NCBI GenBank assembly: GCA_963931865.1
Contig: OZ007509.1
Span: forward strand, 10,725,625-10,789,624
Source: Axinella damicornis
Taxonomy: Eukaryota; Porifera; Demospongiae; Axinellida; Axinellidae
Direction of reading: 5' to 3'
Length of the DNA: 64,000 bases
The notes beneath the pieces were generated by a model, which was not told the origin of the DNA, did not search any database, and was given only the letters and a program-made list of their open reading frames with translations. Below are positions 11,249-21,643 of the stretch, piece by piece. Within the stretch, counting starts at the first letter, position 1, and the number at the start of each line of letters is the position of its first letter. Made by a program: the position numbers and the translations under genes.

Positions 11249-11655
11249 TAGCCTCGTTCCCAGTCCCACGCCCAGCTTTTCGTCGCTTGCAGTACGGTAA
11301 AGCGGGAGGGCCTGGTACATTTCCTCACGTGAGCATGACACAAATGGCATAATTTTCAGAACGAGGACACAACGTTTTGTGTTATTCAACCATCTACATG
11401 TTCAACCCTCGGTGAGTATGACAGTCGTCCCCCACTAGCTAGATACGTGTGGTATCTTATTTGGTGCCTTCACACTACTTGCTGTTCTGAGACCACGTAC
11501 GCCCAGATTCAATTACCGGTCTTTCTACCTCTTTTTTTTTTACCCTTGACGTCACTCACATGAGGAAATGTGCCAGGCCCTCCCCGCTTTACCGTACTGC
11601 AAGCGATGAAGCGCTGAGCGATGAAGCGCTGGGCGATGGTCTGGGAACGAGGCTA
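11249..11655. mobile_element. TAGCCTCG element with long TIRs, internal cargo and 9-bp TSD
   Basis: This is a 407-bp element with inverted ends of about 90 bp. The left end is TAGCCTCGTTCCCAGTCCCA and runs through CAGTACGGTAAAGCGGGAGG to TTTCCTCACGTGAG. The right end mirrors it and contains a duplicated GATGAAGCGCTGRGC subunit. The flanks ATCTTGACA (11240-11248) and GTCTTGACA (11656-11664) match at 8 of 9 positions. The unique middle (about 11340-11545) holds a 52-nt exon-like piece between ...AATTTTCAG and GTGAGT (11361-11411), so it may be captured host sequence. Confidence 0.85.
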
Positions 11656-11854
11656 GTCTTGACATGTGTTACACTACCACAGTGTAGCGTGTAATATCTG
11701 GAACACTTTAGTTGGTAGCTGCCTAGGAAACACCGTTTGGATGCCTCACCGCAGGGTTCCACTGGCCAGTTTTCTTGTGCTGCATTCACAGAATTCAACA
11801 CTAGGGTACAGTGATGAGTGAAGGTTGTTACATTGTACATGTAAGTCAGATGAA

Positions 11855-12135
11855 ATGAGGCTAGAGGCTAGGTCAGCATGGGAATGAGGCTAGAGGCTAG
11901 GTCAACATGGGAATGAGGCTAGAGGCTACAGCAGGTGTAGGTCAGCCTTGAAGGAGGCTAGGTCAGCCTTGAAGGAGGCTAGGTCAGCCTGAGAATGTGG
12001 CTAGAGGCTAGGTCAGCCTGGGAATGAGGCTAGAGGCTACAGCAGGTGTAGGTCAGCCTTGAAGGAGGCTAGGTCAGCCTGAGAATGTGGCTAGAGGCTA
12101 GGTCAGCCTGGGAATGAGGCTAGAGGCTACAGCGT
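11855..12135. repeat. Tandem array built from foldback-end sequence
   Basis: About ten imperfect units of roughly 25-30 bp, such as GGGAATGAGGCTAGAGGCTA followed by GGTCAGCC, are arranged head to tail. A higher-order unit of about 80-100 bp is visible, since CAGCAGGTGTAGGTCAGCCT occurs twice. The unit is the terminal sequence of the TAGCCTCG foldback family. The array sits in the intron just before the PDZ exon. Confidence 0.85.
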
Positions 12136-12196
12136 CCCCACTGGGTACAGCTGTAGAATGTACATTAGCTAATAATCATGTTCGTTTCTCCTCCAG

Positions 12197-12584
12197 GATG
12201 AAGACTGGTTCATGGAACACATTGAGCTGGACAAGGTATGCATATACCAATACACCGGGAGTACGGGCATCAGATAACAAGTAGCGCAAGTGTATGCAGT
12301 TTGCTCCTACATATACATCTACATGTACATGTCCATGTAACTACCCGAACCTACATGTGCACTCCACAAAATAGGCAGAACGTCCAAGTAGAATGGGCAC
12401 TGGGCAGTAGAGTGTAAAACTGACACTTCTTTCACTGTTTCACTACTGCACTACCTGCTACAGGGTAGCAAGGGAGGTCTTGGTCTGAGCATCACAGGTG
12501 GTTCTGACAACCCACATGTGGATAGGGAGACCCCGGCATCTTTGTCACTAAGATCACTCCTGCTGAGTGGGATGGCCGGCTGGT
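12197..12584 (+). pseudogene. DLG-like PDZ domain, two exons, one frameshift
   Basis: Exon one (12197-12235) lies between CTCCTCCAG and GTATGC and reads DEDWFMEHIELDK. Exon two (12464-12584) follows CTACAG and ends at GTAAGT. It reads GSKGGLGLSITGGSDNPHVD, RETP and, after a 1-nt shift at 12530-12536, GIFVTKITPAEWDGRLV. This is the beta-A to beta-D half of a PDZ domain with the carboxylate-binding GLGLSI loop. It resembles PDZ domains of DLG/PSD-95 MAGUK scaffolds (GLGFSIAGG.DNPH.......IFITKI...). The rest of the domain was not securely found. The missing nucleotide is either a real mutation or a sequence error. Confidence 0.65.
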
Positions 12585-12674
12585 GTAAGTAGACTGACTA
12601 CCTCTTGTGGCTACTAGTACGTGGCCATGGGTGTTCAGCTTGGGCATTCTTTTATCAGTGGTGTGACCATGAAT

Positions 12675-12709
12675 CCCCCCCCCCCCCCCACCCACCCACC
12701 CACCCACCC
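12675..12709. repeat. Poly(C) and (CCCA)n
   Basis: A run of 15 C is followed by five CCCA units. Confidence 0.95.
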
Positions 12710-12859
12710 AGAACTCCCTTTGTGTGCAGTGCTACGTCACCACACTGCTGAGACTGTCACGCAAGCTATTGGAAATCGTGATCAACTTGCAAGATGATAA
12801 GGTAGTGCTTCATGTAGGCTGAGTATGTAGGCTGAGTGTTTTGTGTATGCAAATTCCTA

Positions 12860-13032
12860 AAATATGTGGAACATATTTGCATCGTAGTTTCAGCATGCAA
12901 GATTGCTCTCTCTCCAAACCTCCCACACAACCATAACTGTTGCACTTATAGGTGTGTAGGAGGTTTGGAGAACAGCAATCTTCTATACCTATACTGAAAC
13001 TGTGGTGTAAATATTATGTGTTCCACACAATA
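12860..13032. repeat. Foldback repeat
   Basis: The left arm (GGAACATATTTGCATCGTAG ... CCAAACCTCCCACAC) and the right arm (GTGTAGGAGGTTTGG ... ATATTATGTGTTCC) are inverted with moderate divergence. The loop is short. It is a MITE-like palindrome without coding capacity. Confidence 0.65.
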
Positions 13033-13207
13033 ATGTGTGTAATCTTGAGAGGTTATGCAATGTGGAATATGTAGATGTGACATACGTAATCTGTGCCTGT
13101 TTTGGTGTCTTGATCCGCCTGCCATCGTGTGTGAGGTTTTGTGCAAACCGTCACTTGCGCGACAGTTCTGATCTCATTGGTGCTCTCAGCACTTCCAGCA
13201 AGCTTAC

Positions 13208-13321
13208 AGATGTTTGCTCGAAGACACACTAGCATCTCTCCCACTGTCTCCCCGCTCTTCAATGTCTTCATCCTCGCTGTTGCTTCTGGAAATTCGAGTC
13301 GACTCTGCTTCCATTTCCTGA
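13208..13321 (-). CDS. Unidentified acidic, serine-rich exon
   Basis: On the minus strand the acceptor ATATTTGTAG precedes an open segment reading QEMEAESTRISRSNSEDEDI and then EERGDSGRDASVSSSKH. The donor GTAAGC follows. The composition (Ser, Glu, Asp) and the splice sites suggest a disordered linker exon. No neighbouring exon or family could be identified. Confidence 0.4.
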
Positions 13322-13437
13322 CTACAAATATTGCTGCCACGTGACGATTTGTGCATGTGCCTTGCTATTATTCCAGCATAATGCTCAAATGCTTTTGGCT
13401 TGCAAATATTATGCTCGGCATAATCGACGCAAGCCTA

Positions 13438-13655
13438 ACTGGAGTAGATGAACCAGAAAGATAAACCATCGAGATAATACGTAGGAAGTCTGCAGCCAGC
13501 TAGGGATTTTGCCAAACTAATCTATTGAGCTAGATCAAATTTCTCTCACTCGGAAGTTTGGGTCAGGGCTTAGGGGAGAGCAAGAGAAGGTCTCGCTTTA
13601 CCCTACGCCCCACCCCAAACTTCTTGAGTTAGTCTAGCTCGATAGACTAATGCTA
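13438..13655. repeat. Foldback repeat, full copy of the 10595 family
   Basis: The left arm CCAAACTAATCTATTGAGCT and the right arm GTTAGTCTAGCTCGATAGAC are inverted around a CTTACGGG-poor, pyrimidine-rich loop. The left half is shared with 10595-10735. Confidence 0.7.
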
Positions 13656-14399
13656 AACGTGATGTACATGGAGTCCGGTGCTTAGCAAATTCAGTGTGTG
13701 ACGCTGATCTTTCTTCCCTCCACAGACCTACACCCAAGCACATGACACTGTAGTGATGATTACCTATTTCAGTCTTTGTGTTATTGAAATGGTTTTGTGT
13801 GAATTCCATCAACTATTATGGCAAAGTTATACCATGTGAAGTTGCTTGCAGTGTGTGAATTGCACTTTTATACATTCAAGAATACAAGTCAGCGTGCATT
13901 ACATGTATGCTTTTGTGGTTCGACTTGACGGGTGCGCAGGTACAGAGTGAGTGTCTCCAGTGTACAACTCAGGCTCTGTCCTGCATTGACATCCTCTGTT
14001 GAAGGTGGTTCGGCTTACGAAAGGAATTTTCCCTTTGCCCTTCCAGAAAAACAAGTTTGAGCAATGCCGTTTATAATAACTCAAGGGAGTTTAGTGATGA
14101 TGTCATTGATGGGAACCTGCTGCTGCATGCATTGGAAATATGGCATTCTTGGGTTATCAGATCAGTAATGAACTGAACTGCATGAACATGCATGTGTTGC
14201 ATGGTGTCGTGGAACAGCCGACTTCCACGTGGGAAGGGAAGGGGTCCGGCTTGCAAGAGTACAGTGACTTGTCATCGTATAAAGATTTTGAGCGAAGCAT
14301 CTGTTTTAGCATAATATTATTATAGCTGTTTTGTACTGATACATGCCCACAAATTGGTGAAATGGGTCATAACACCAACACATTCAGCAAAATATGGTA

Positions 14400-14490
14400 G
14401 GTCTGAGACTGATCATCGATCCCATGAAGAGATTCAAACCTCTGACTTATAGGTGTACCTCAATAATTTGACCGCAAGACATGTACGCTC
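14400..14490 (-). repeat. tRNA-derived SINE head (candidate)
   Basis: On the minus strand a B-box-like GGTTTGAATCTC (near 14436-14447) lies about 35 bp after GCGGTCAAATTATTGAGG, which resembles an A box. The cloverleaf is degenerate, so this is read as a Pol III-type SINE head and not a tRNA gene. Confidence 0.4.
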
Positions 14491-14809
14491 AATCCAATAA
14501 TTTACCATGCAGAATTGATAATGTGTGTACAAATATATACTGAAATGGCTATCAGTCAGAATGCAGAGCTAGTTTGCATGTATGCATGGTCTGCCAAATC
14601 ATTATGTCTGACAGTTTCTTGTTCTGTCAGTACACGCGGACAACCTCTGCCTTGATCGTTCCTATTTGCCTTTGGAACAGCATTATTTATTTGGAGTCAA
14701 TTACATACAAAGGGAATCAACGGAGTGGAGCATATATAGACTTCGTAATGTGGGTTGGGCTGCATGCAGGGTTATACGTTAAGATACTGTGGTGGGCCGG
14801 GCTCTAGCG

Positions 14810-14853
14810 TAGTCTCGTTCCCATGCTGACTGAGCTGCATGGGAACGAGACCA
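14810..14853. mobile_element. Minimal TAGCCTCG-family foldback
   Basis: TAGTCTCGTTCCCATGC and GCATGGGAACGAGACCA enclose a short spacer. No matching 9-bp flanks are seen. Confidence 0.7.
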
Positions 14854-14978
14854 CAGCTTCTGCCCGACCTTTCCAGGGGAATTCCCTGTTTAGATGAGTG
14901 ATTTGCTGAGGGTGCATGTGCTAATCATCGATCTGATGATGGATCTGACTATAATTCTACTGAAAGTGTGTCTTCCAG

Positions 14979-15052
14979 CGTTTGGTTCAGGTCTGCTCTC
15001 CGAGAGACTGGGCTCCGGCACCTATGCCACAGTCTACAAAGCCGTCAAGAAG
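14979..15052 (+). CDS. ULK3: ULK3-like kinase exon with the glycine loop
   Basis: The exon lies between the acceptor GTGTCTTCCAG and the donor GTTGGT. It reads FGSGLLSERLGSGTYATVYK and then AVKK. The ERLGSGTYATVYKA core is the ATP-binding glycine loop of ULK3. The exon is open and correctly bounded. The next family exon, which should carry the catalytic lysine (VAIK), was not recognised in the 2.8 kb before the hinge exon at 17894. This exon and the one at 17894 probably belong to one gene copy. Confidence 0.8.
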
Positions 15053-16564
15053 GTTGGTAGCGTTATAATTTGTACCAAGGGGTGCACGAAATAATTATTT
15101 TATTATCCTCACCGCGGTCAGGAGGGGGAGTCAGTTGGCTGTCCAACAGGGACACGCACCTGACCTGTGTCCAAGGGACCGGGATGGGTCATGAGTAGGA
15201 AGTATGCTTATTGCCCATTCTGAGGCACTAGTCCGTGTTCAACCTCCTTGCGAAACGTAGGCTAGTAGTCAGTGTTGACAGTCCGCTTATCATTTCCAGT
15301 AGGCTTCTGTGGTCTGTCCCAGACTCTGTAGGATCTAGTTAGGAGGCTATGGAGTTAGTATAATACTAATGCACAGCTACGTACTATGTCAGCCCTTCCA
15401 CCAGGTGCAAACGATGCGGATCCACGAGAATGAGAAACTTCCCAGATAGTCCCCACATTCGATCGCGAGTGGTAGCTCACAAAACCTTATGTTGCATCTC
15501 GCTGTTCACCCAGACAAGGCCAGCAGTCATGACAGCCATCAATTGGTGGTACAGTAGTTAAAAGGTTAGTATCAGACGTCCCACAAAACTATGACATGTA
15601 CCTGAGCGTACCTGCATTCCAGCATCGTACATTTACGGAATTGCCCCACTTTCATCAATATTTTACTCCCCGCATCACGTCTGAAGACAGCTTACTAGCC
15701 AATCATGTTGGACATCTGTAATGGGTCATGTATTATTGATAGCTCTGCCAGACTAACAGAGAGATCATTCATTTTGTTGCCAAGGAAAAGGTGGTATGTG
15801 GCATACCAGTAAGTCGTATGGATCATGCTCATGTCAACAGAATTCGAACCAAAACCCCCAGACCAGTCAAACTTTGAGCCCAAGCTGAGGCGTGGAATAG
15901 TTGGGGCGAGCCTGAGCAAGCCCCACATAGATGAGTTTGCTGTGAATTTTCCATATATATATATCTATCTATCGTACGTCGTGCCGTAAATCACTTCCTG
16001 CTCGTATTTTGCGTGTCATTGCATCATGCGTTAATTCAAGCCACAAACGAACTCAAGTCACCATTGCAACGTCAACGACATAGACACGAACCATGAACGG
16101 TCTACCTCAACAAGGATGGAGCGCACGGTGAGGGGCTATATAAAGCATTTCATGAAGACGGGGAGAGTGCTTCAAGCGATCTCATGTCCTGCGTGCAGAG
16201 CACATCATGGTGTGCATTAGCTAGCTAGCTAGCATGCATGCAGGCTTTAATAGCTATAAACCATCACAGTGTGTTAGACTGCTGCTTCAGCTATTGCTAG
16301 AGGATGGGAACTTGACTGGTCTGCGCTCCGTAACACTTACCTCACTGTGACATGCAGTCAAGACATAGATCTGGCATCAGCAGAGAATGAGAAAGTCGCC
16401 CTCCGGTGGTGATAACAAAGACAAAGAAACTCTCCTGGACCTAGCTACCTACCAGACTGCTTCGGCTAACCTGATTCGCAGTTGTTGTGAAGTGCATGGG
16501 TGTATTTTAGTGTCATAACTTCTGTGTCCTTAGTCGTGCTATGCTCTCTGTCACATTCAGATAA
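15053..16564. other. Intron or intergenic stretch between ULK3 exons
   Basis: No conserved exon was recognised. The block TTGGGGCGAGCCTGAGCAAG (15902-15921) is shared with the repeats at 1383 and 16565. A short (ATCT)n/(AT)n run lies near 15953-15974. Confidence 0.45.
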
Positions 16565-16692
16565 CATGCACTGACAGTCATGCACATGCATCTGCTCCAT
16601 GCAGGAACACATGCTCATGCAACTGCTCCATGCACATTCGACAACTGTACTTGCTCAGGCTCGCCCCACAATGTTCTGCATTCGTCTAGTAT
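16565..16692 (-). repeat. Inverted copy of the repeat at 1383
   Basis: On the minus strand it carries ACAATGT/CATTGTGGGGCGAGCC and the GAGCAGTTGCATG subrepeats of the 1383 copy. Confidence 0.6.
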
Positions 16693-16848
16693 TTTTCAGT
16701 CCCTGTGTTCCATGTTGTCACATACCTCATCGTATTCATAGTCTGCAGGTAGATCCTCAAAAGTGATTATGGGTTTTGCTTGGCTGCTCACCACTTACTA
16801 AGACTACTACTAAATCAGGACAATGAATACTCACTTATCCATGTGCTG

Positions 16849-16905
16849 TAGCCTCGTTCCCAGGCCCGAGAGAGGGAGGAGAAAGGGCCTGGTTTTCACT
16901 GATGG
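16849..16905. mobile_element. Truncated TAGCCTCG-family element
   Basis: It begins TAGCCTCGTTCCCAGGCCCG followed by AGAGAGGGAGGAGAAAGG, the same as the left end of the complete copy at 48254-48378. The right end is missing. Confidence 0.75.
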
Positions 16906-16976
16906 CGCATGTGCTTAATTATCTGTAGCCGTAACACGTATTCATAAGGGGGAGGGTGCAAATGATGTCTTCGTAG

Positions 16977-17378
16977 TCACATGGTCGAGGGGGTGACGCT
17001 ACCTATTTTGCTACAATGGTCCTCGATCCGCGAGATGAGGGGCGACACAACCATTTCAGGCATGGCATGGGTAGCTTGATAAGCGCACACAGTACAGTTG
17101 AACGGTGAACAGGGGTCATCACTGCCCGTGGTCGTGATGTTGCTATGAAGGCACAGTTGCAATATGGCTGGGACATCAATGAAGGTACGAACTGGCAACT
17201 GCAACAGAAGCACCTCACTCTTTTTCGGTGCCCATGCAAGGATGATATGGACACCCCGTGTAGGAGAAAAGGCAGTGAGAGTCTGACCACTATCTAATCT
17301 TGCATCACCATTTGGGTGACGCAATTGCTTTCTTTTGAGTGACCCGTAATTAGAGCACCTTGGTAGGCTGTTTCTCAC
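16977..17378 (-). CDS. Hypothetical ORF, 133 codons
   Basis: This minus-strand ORF is longer than most chance frames here. The middle part (ILAWAPKKSEVLLLQLPVRT) is hydrophobic. A CTVCAYQ...H stretch could be a lone metal-binding knuckle. No family was recognised, no splice context supports it, and it lies inside the ULK3 intron on the opposite strand. It may be chance or a transposon scrap. Confidence 0.25.
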   Translation of the reverse strand: MRNSLPRCSNYGSLKRKQLRHPNGDARLDSGQTLTAFSPTRGVHIILAWAPKKSEVLLLQLPVRTFIDVPAILQLCLHSNITTTGSDDPCSPFNCTVCAYQATHAMPEMVVSPLISRIEDHCSKIGSVTPSTM

Positions 17379-17893
17379 TGGCTATAGGAGTGAGGTATTC
17401 AAGTGTACTTTGACCTGAGCAGGAATCTTTGACCTAGTAGTTATATGCCCAAAGTTGTCAGTTATGTTGCACCGAATAATTGTGTGTTAATTGGAGGAAG
17501 CTTTAATTACGTACAGGCATTAACATCATCAGAGTCTGTCGTATCCAACCGTGGTATCGGCATGTTTATCTTCCTGTTGGCCACCTTTGTGCAACTGTTG
17601 TAGGGAGTAATTGGGGTGAATTGTAAGTACGTATTAGCTGGTGGATGCAATCCGAGTCTGCTGGTTTCCGCACCAGAAGTGCAGTCATGACTCGTAATAC
17701 TAAAATAAATGAATGTACTTATTGTGGTCTTTATACACAGGACTATGGGGTCCTAGTAGTCATTCACAATCTGTTTACTAGCCTCTTCGCCAGCATCTCT
17801 CACCAACAAAGGTCAAGGGCTCACCATTTTCTCTGCACGATTTTTCAATAACCTGAATATAGTAGGTGAGTTATATCTTCTGTTTCCCCGCAG

Positions 17894-18006
17894 TGGTGTG
17901 ACACACATATCTTCATAATGGAGTACTGCAGTGGAGGTGACTTGTCCAGCTTCATCCACAGCAGCTAGGAGAGAGTGCTCTGCGAGGAAGTTCTTGAGGC
18001 AGCTAG
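17894..18006 (+). pseudogene. ULK3: ULK3-like hinge exon with a frameshift
   Basis: The exon follows TTTCCCCGCAG and reads WCDTHIFIMEYCSGGDLSSF and then IHSS. That is the kinase hinge and alpha-D region of ULK3, where the family has IYLIMEFC.GGDLS.FIH. In this frame a TAG follows at once. A 1-nt shift restores RRECSARKFLRQL before the donor GTAAGG. The break lies between 17965 and 17975. The catalytic-loop exon (HLDLKPQN) was not found downstream. The copy therefore looks disabled unless the shift is a sequencing error. Confidence 0.75.
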
Positions 18007-18260
18007 GTAAGGTTACCCTGGTCCGTTGTTTGAAGCTGTGGACTGAGCACTGTCCAAGAGGCTACATAATATGTACGTACTGTACATCGGCTACATACGT
18101 ACATACATACATACTGTACATCAGGAGTTTTTTGTGTTGGAAGTCGCTCATAATAGTTGTGCTGAAATTTCTGAAGGCGATTTTGTTAGTACGTTGCTGC
18201 ACTTGCTCTGCTTTCAGCTACCCCGCGGACTGGACCCCATGTGTTGACAAACGTACTTAC

Positions 18261-18340
18261 CTGTTCGGCCCGCTTGTTCACACCATACAGCTTGTAGTTC
18301 TCCACCGCCTTGAACCTGTCACGGTTCACTTGAGCAATGC
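18261..18340 (-). CDS. Unidentified exon on the minus strand
   Basis: The acceptor ATACCTTCTCAG and the donor GTAAGT bound an 80-nt open exon. It reads IAQVNRDRFKAVENYKLYGV and then NKRAEQ. The highly charged helix-like sequence and perfect splice sites suggest a real exon. No partner exon was identified on this strand within about 1 kb, and the family was not recognised. Confidence 0.45.
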
Positions 18341-18584
18341 CTGAGAAGGTATTTCACTCGACATCGAGCAAGTCTGGAAGTCCATCTCTTTGTCAAACCC
18401 ATCCTCATCCCTTAGTTCTACATTTTGTAAATTTGATTGGGCTGAGAATAGGTGATGGCATTTCCGGGATCCCCTATCTTTATTGAGAGTGGGTGGAGTA
18501 GTACAGGCCATCACCATCAATCCCAATTACTTGGCCTGTAGTGTATGACCTTGGTGATGAATCATATGACATGACCACTAAGTC

Positions 18585-18650
18585 TAGCCTCATTCTTAGG
18601 CCTGCCCCATTTTTTGTTTTTCTGTTGTGTTGACAATGATACACGAAAGT
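18585..18650. mobile_element. Truncated TAGCCTCG-family element
   Basis: TAGCCTCATTCTTAGGCCTG is followed by CCCCATTTTTTGTTTTTCTG. The same subfamily end occurs at 21154 (GGCTTCGTTCCCAGGCCTAC). Only the left end is present. Confidence 0.6.
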
Positions 18651-18935
18651 GAAAGAGCCAGCAAATAACTGAAGAAGGCCTGTGAGTGTTCATCACGTAA
18701 GTGACATCAGGTGGATGTGAGGTGGACCTAGTGGGGTGGTGGGGCCAAACTGCAAATGGATTAAAACACGGTTGTCAAGTAGAGTGGTCAAGTAGAGTTG
18801 TCTAAAACGTCTGGAGTCTTGTGAAGCCTTCAAATCTACGGTTAATGAACTCAATGAAGCAACTATGACCCAAGTCCGCCTTGCATTCAGCTGACATCAC
18901 TCATTCAGTGTGCGGGCCTTGGATGGCATGGGCAT

Positions 18936-18958
18936 GGGGGGGGGGGGGGGGGGGGGGG
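18936..18958. repeat. Poly(G) tract, 23 nt
   Basis: An uninterrupted run of 23 G. Confidence 0.95.
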
Positions 18959-20094
18959 TAGTGTAGGGAAAGAGAGGGGGTAATATTGTCATGTTAAAAA
19001 ATTCTCATTCCCAGCAAATATAAATGGTTTGATGATGTGAGATTAGAGTGAAAAAAACGTCAGTGTGAGTGGTATAAGATGTGCATGTATAACTCATGGA
19101 TTCCTTACGAAGATGAGTTTTGTAGGGTGAAGTAGGTACATATGCTAGCTTGGCATCACTGTCATAGGAGATGAAATCTGGTTAGATATTTCAGGCCAAA
19201 GAGTAGCTCAAGGGGTTCTGAGACTAGTGCAGTGTAACAGAAAGTGTTCCTGATTTGTACATGTGGGTGTAAGACAGTTGCTGAGCACTGCTGAGGGAGT
19301 GGCAAATTTGTCCATATCGAGCAACACTTGAGAACTGTCGCCAAGTTAGTCTAGCCGTTAGACCCTCACTCGTCCCCCATAAAACAATGGAAAGGAAGAT
19401 GGAGGGCCTAGCAGAACCCACACAATTCCTGACGTAATGAAGTCATAATACACGGCAGTTCTTGAAAGAGGTTGTGAAGATGCCCTTTGAGAGCATGAAG
19501 AGGCTTGCATGCAAGGATGGTGTAGTGCTGTTGATTCAATGAGCCTTGGCTCTGTGCTGGGTTGTGGATTAGGAGTGTTGGTACACGTTGCAGTGGGCAT
19601 TATAACTTTTAAACTGAAATGTCAGACCAAAACTGGGACATGATCTGACACCGGGCAGAAAGCTAGGTGTTGTGAAGCAATTGGTTACTGACCAGTTATT
19701 TACACTGCCAGTCAATTATTGGCTTAGTAGTTATTGGAACCCAGGGTGTGATTTGAACCAGGATTGTCATCTATTTCTGAAGACCTCAAAGTGTCCACAG
19801 GCAAAGTGGATAGGTGGGGTCTCTCAAGGATGTGATTGAATTAGCGCACCTCTCTCTCTAATGCAATCACCTCCAGACCAACCTGCAAAGGTCAGTGAGA
19901 AGCTGGCAGTACTAGCAAGTTCACTATTGATGAGTTGACATAGCATATCACATTGCCAATTAACTGGCCAATATCCAATATGAACTTCCAATTACTGCAT
20001 GGGTAGGGTAAAAGGGCAAGGTTCACAACACTAGAACATAATGTATACTCTGTTCAGTAGAAGGGATAGAGGAGATAGCTGTACACAATTCAGA
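18959..20094. other. Stretch without recognised genes
   Basis: No conserved exon was seen. A B-box-like GGTTCAAATCA on the minus strand near 19752 hints at a decayed SINE. Confidence 0.4.
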
Positions 20095-20535
20095 CCTTTC
20101 ATTAGGCCTTGGCATATAATGCTCAACTTTTATAGAATAATGCTTTGCAGCACTGCTCATTTAGTTAGCCAATTATGCTCTGATTTAAGAGGAAAATGCT
20201 CATGAAAATGCTCATGATATTGCGGAATGACTTGCCCCTGAGTAGCTGAGCCAGGTAATTTTGGGCAGAAATCTGACTAGGCTCATTCCCAGGTGCCCGA
20301 AAGGTGGAGAGGAGCATCTGGTATCCACTTTCTCCATACATTTCATCAAGATAATGTTATGTCAGCTGAAACAACACGGACAAATGTTCGTACCGAGCCC
20401 TCACCAAGTCTGTCAGGTAACGTGATTGAAAATGATTAAAAGATGCTGGATTGTGCTCAAATAATGCTCAGTGCTCACAACTATGCATAATGCTCGTTTT
20501 AGTGCTAGCCTTATATGCCAAGGCCTACCTTTCAT
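20095..20535. repeat. Foldback repeat with AATGCTC motifs
   Basis: The ends TTAGGCCTTGGCATATAATG (left) and CTTATATGCCAAGGCCTACC (right) are inverted. AATGCTC or its variants occur about ten times inside. A truncated TAGCCTCG-family end (CTAGGCTCATTCCCAGG) lies within it at 20278-20294, so the two families are nested. Confidence 0.65.
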
Positions 20536-21067
20536 GCAGGAAATAGATGTTGGATCACTGACTGTGTCTGTCTGTAGGTAGCTACACTGATATGGGTGCT
20601 CACATTCACCCTTATCTTCCAACAGCCAACTAGTAGTGACTTATTTGAGTGCACCATAGTGAGTCCTATCAGTTTGTCTCAGTGACTTCAGTAGGTAGTG
20701 GCTTTCCTTAGTGTCACAGCTAGCTAATGCTCTTCAGATACTGAGGTATTGAAATCCAATTGTTCACTGAAATATGCTTCACAGTACTGTTTGTCAGGTA
20801 TTTATAGCTGTGCTCATCCTTGGACTGTGACCTCAGACTAAGTGTGTTTACAGTCATAAACTGACTACTGTAGTTTAGCATACAAGTTAGGGGATTGAAC
20901 ACTATGGCAACAGAAATGCTGCTCCACGGGTGCAGCTGATCATGAATCCTTCTGCATGCTTGTTCTGACCAACAGAGCAAAGCATGCACCCTACAGTGTG
21001 TTGCCATGGCAATTAACTGGTGTTAATTGCCCCCCCCCCTAGATCCTCCACTGTGCCAGAGTCTGCC

Positions 21068-21147
21068 TGAACAGTGGCAGGATTTGAACGGTGGTGGGAT
21101 TTGAACAGTGGCAGGTCGGGGTCCACTTGAACAGTGATGGGTTAGGA
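21068..21147. repeat. Short tandem repeat, about 20-bp unit
   Basis: TTGAACAGTGGCAGG-like units are repeated about four times with point differences. Confidence 0.7.
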
Positions 21148-21153
21148 TCAAGT

Positions 21154-21212
21154 CTGGCTTCGTTCCCAGGCCTACCCCATTTCTTGTTGTCAATAGCAGA
21201 AGAGCGTCGAAA
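21154..21212. mobile_element. Truncated TAGCCTCG-family element
   Basis: GGCTTCGTTCCCAGGCCTAC is followed by CCCATTTCTTGTTGTC, the same subfamily as 18585. Confidence 0.55.
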
Positions 21213-21380
21213 AAGGGGAACGCCTGCAATCATTCGTCACATGATTGATGTCAGGTTAAAACATAGTGGACAGGCTAGGTCCAGTGCACTGAACCCTCCA
21301 GTATCCCTCAACACAACTGATCTTATCCTGAAAGCTGCTGTTATCACAGTGAGGTGGTTTATTTCATCTCCTCTCCCCAG

Positions 21381-21533
21381 GCGAGCAAGTACTGTGCTGA
21401 CGCAAAGGACTACCTTGAGATGATGTGCCATGACCTCACCTCTGAGCTGGCCCTGTTTGACCTCCAGAAGGAGAAAGAGTTTAAGCAAGTGCTGCTCGAC
21501 TAGGCTGCAGCACAACTGGAGAAACATGAGAAG
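21381..21533 (+). pseudogene. BAR-domain (sorting-nexin-like) exon with an in-frame stop
   Basis: A 153-nt segment (51 codons) lies between CTCTCCCCAG and GTGGGT. It reads ASKYCADAKDYLEMMCHDLT, then SELALFDLQKEKEFKQVLLD, a TAG at 21501-21503, and AAAQLEKHEK. The long amphipathic helix pattern with EF..LLLDYA..QLE.HEK resembles the C-terminal BAR coiled coil of sorting nexins, where a Tyr is usual at the stop position. Splice sites and frame are otherwise intact. The specific sorting nexin cannot be named. The stop is a TAT/TAC to TAG type change. Confidence 0.55.
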
Positions 21534-21643
21534 GTGGGTGGGCCCCTCGTCAGCTCCTCTGTCCAAGGCAATTGTCACATCTAGCCTGGAGGCGGAAGTA
21601 CCAGCATAGATAATAGAAGTGCGTAGTTCTATTTATCTATATA

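Noticed and set aside
13035..13344. Plus-strand ORFs opposite the acidic exon
   Set aside because: They look like shadows of the minus-strand exon and have no splice context or motif.
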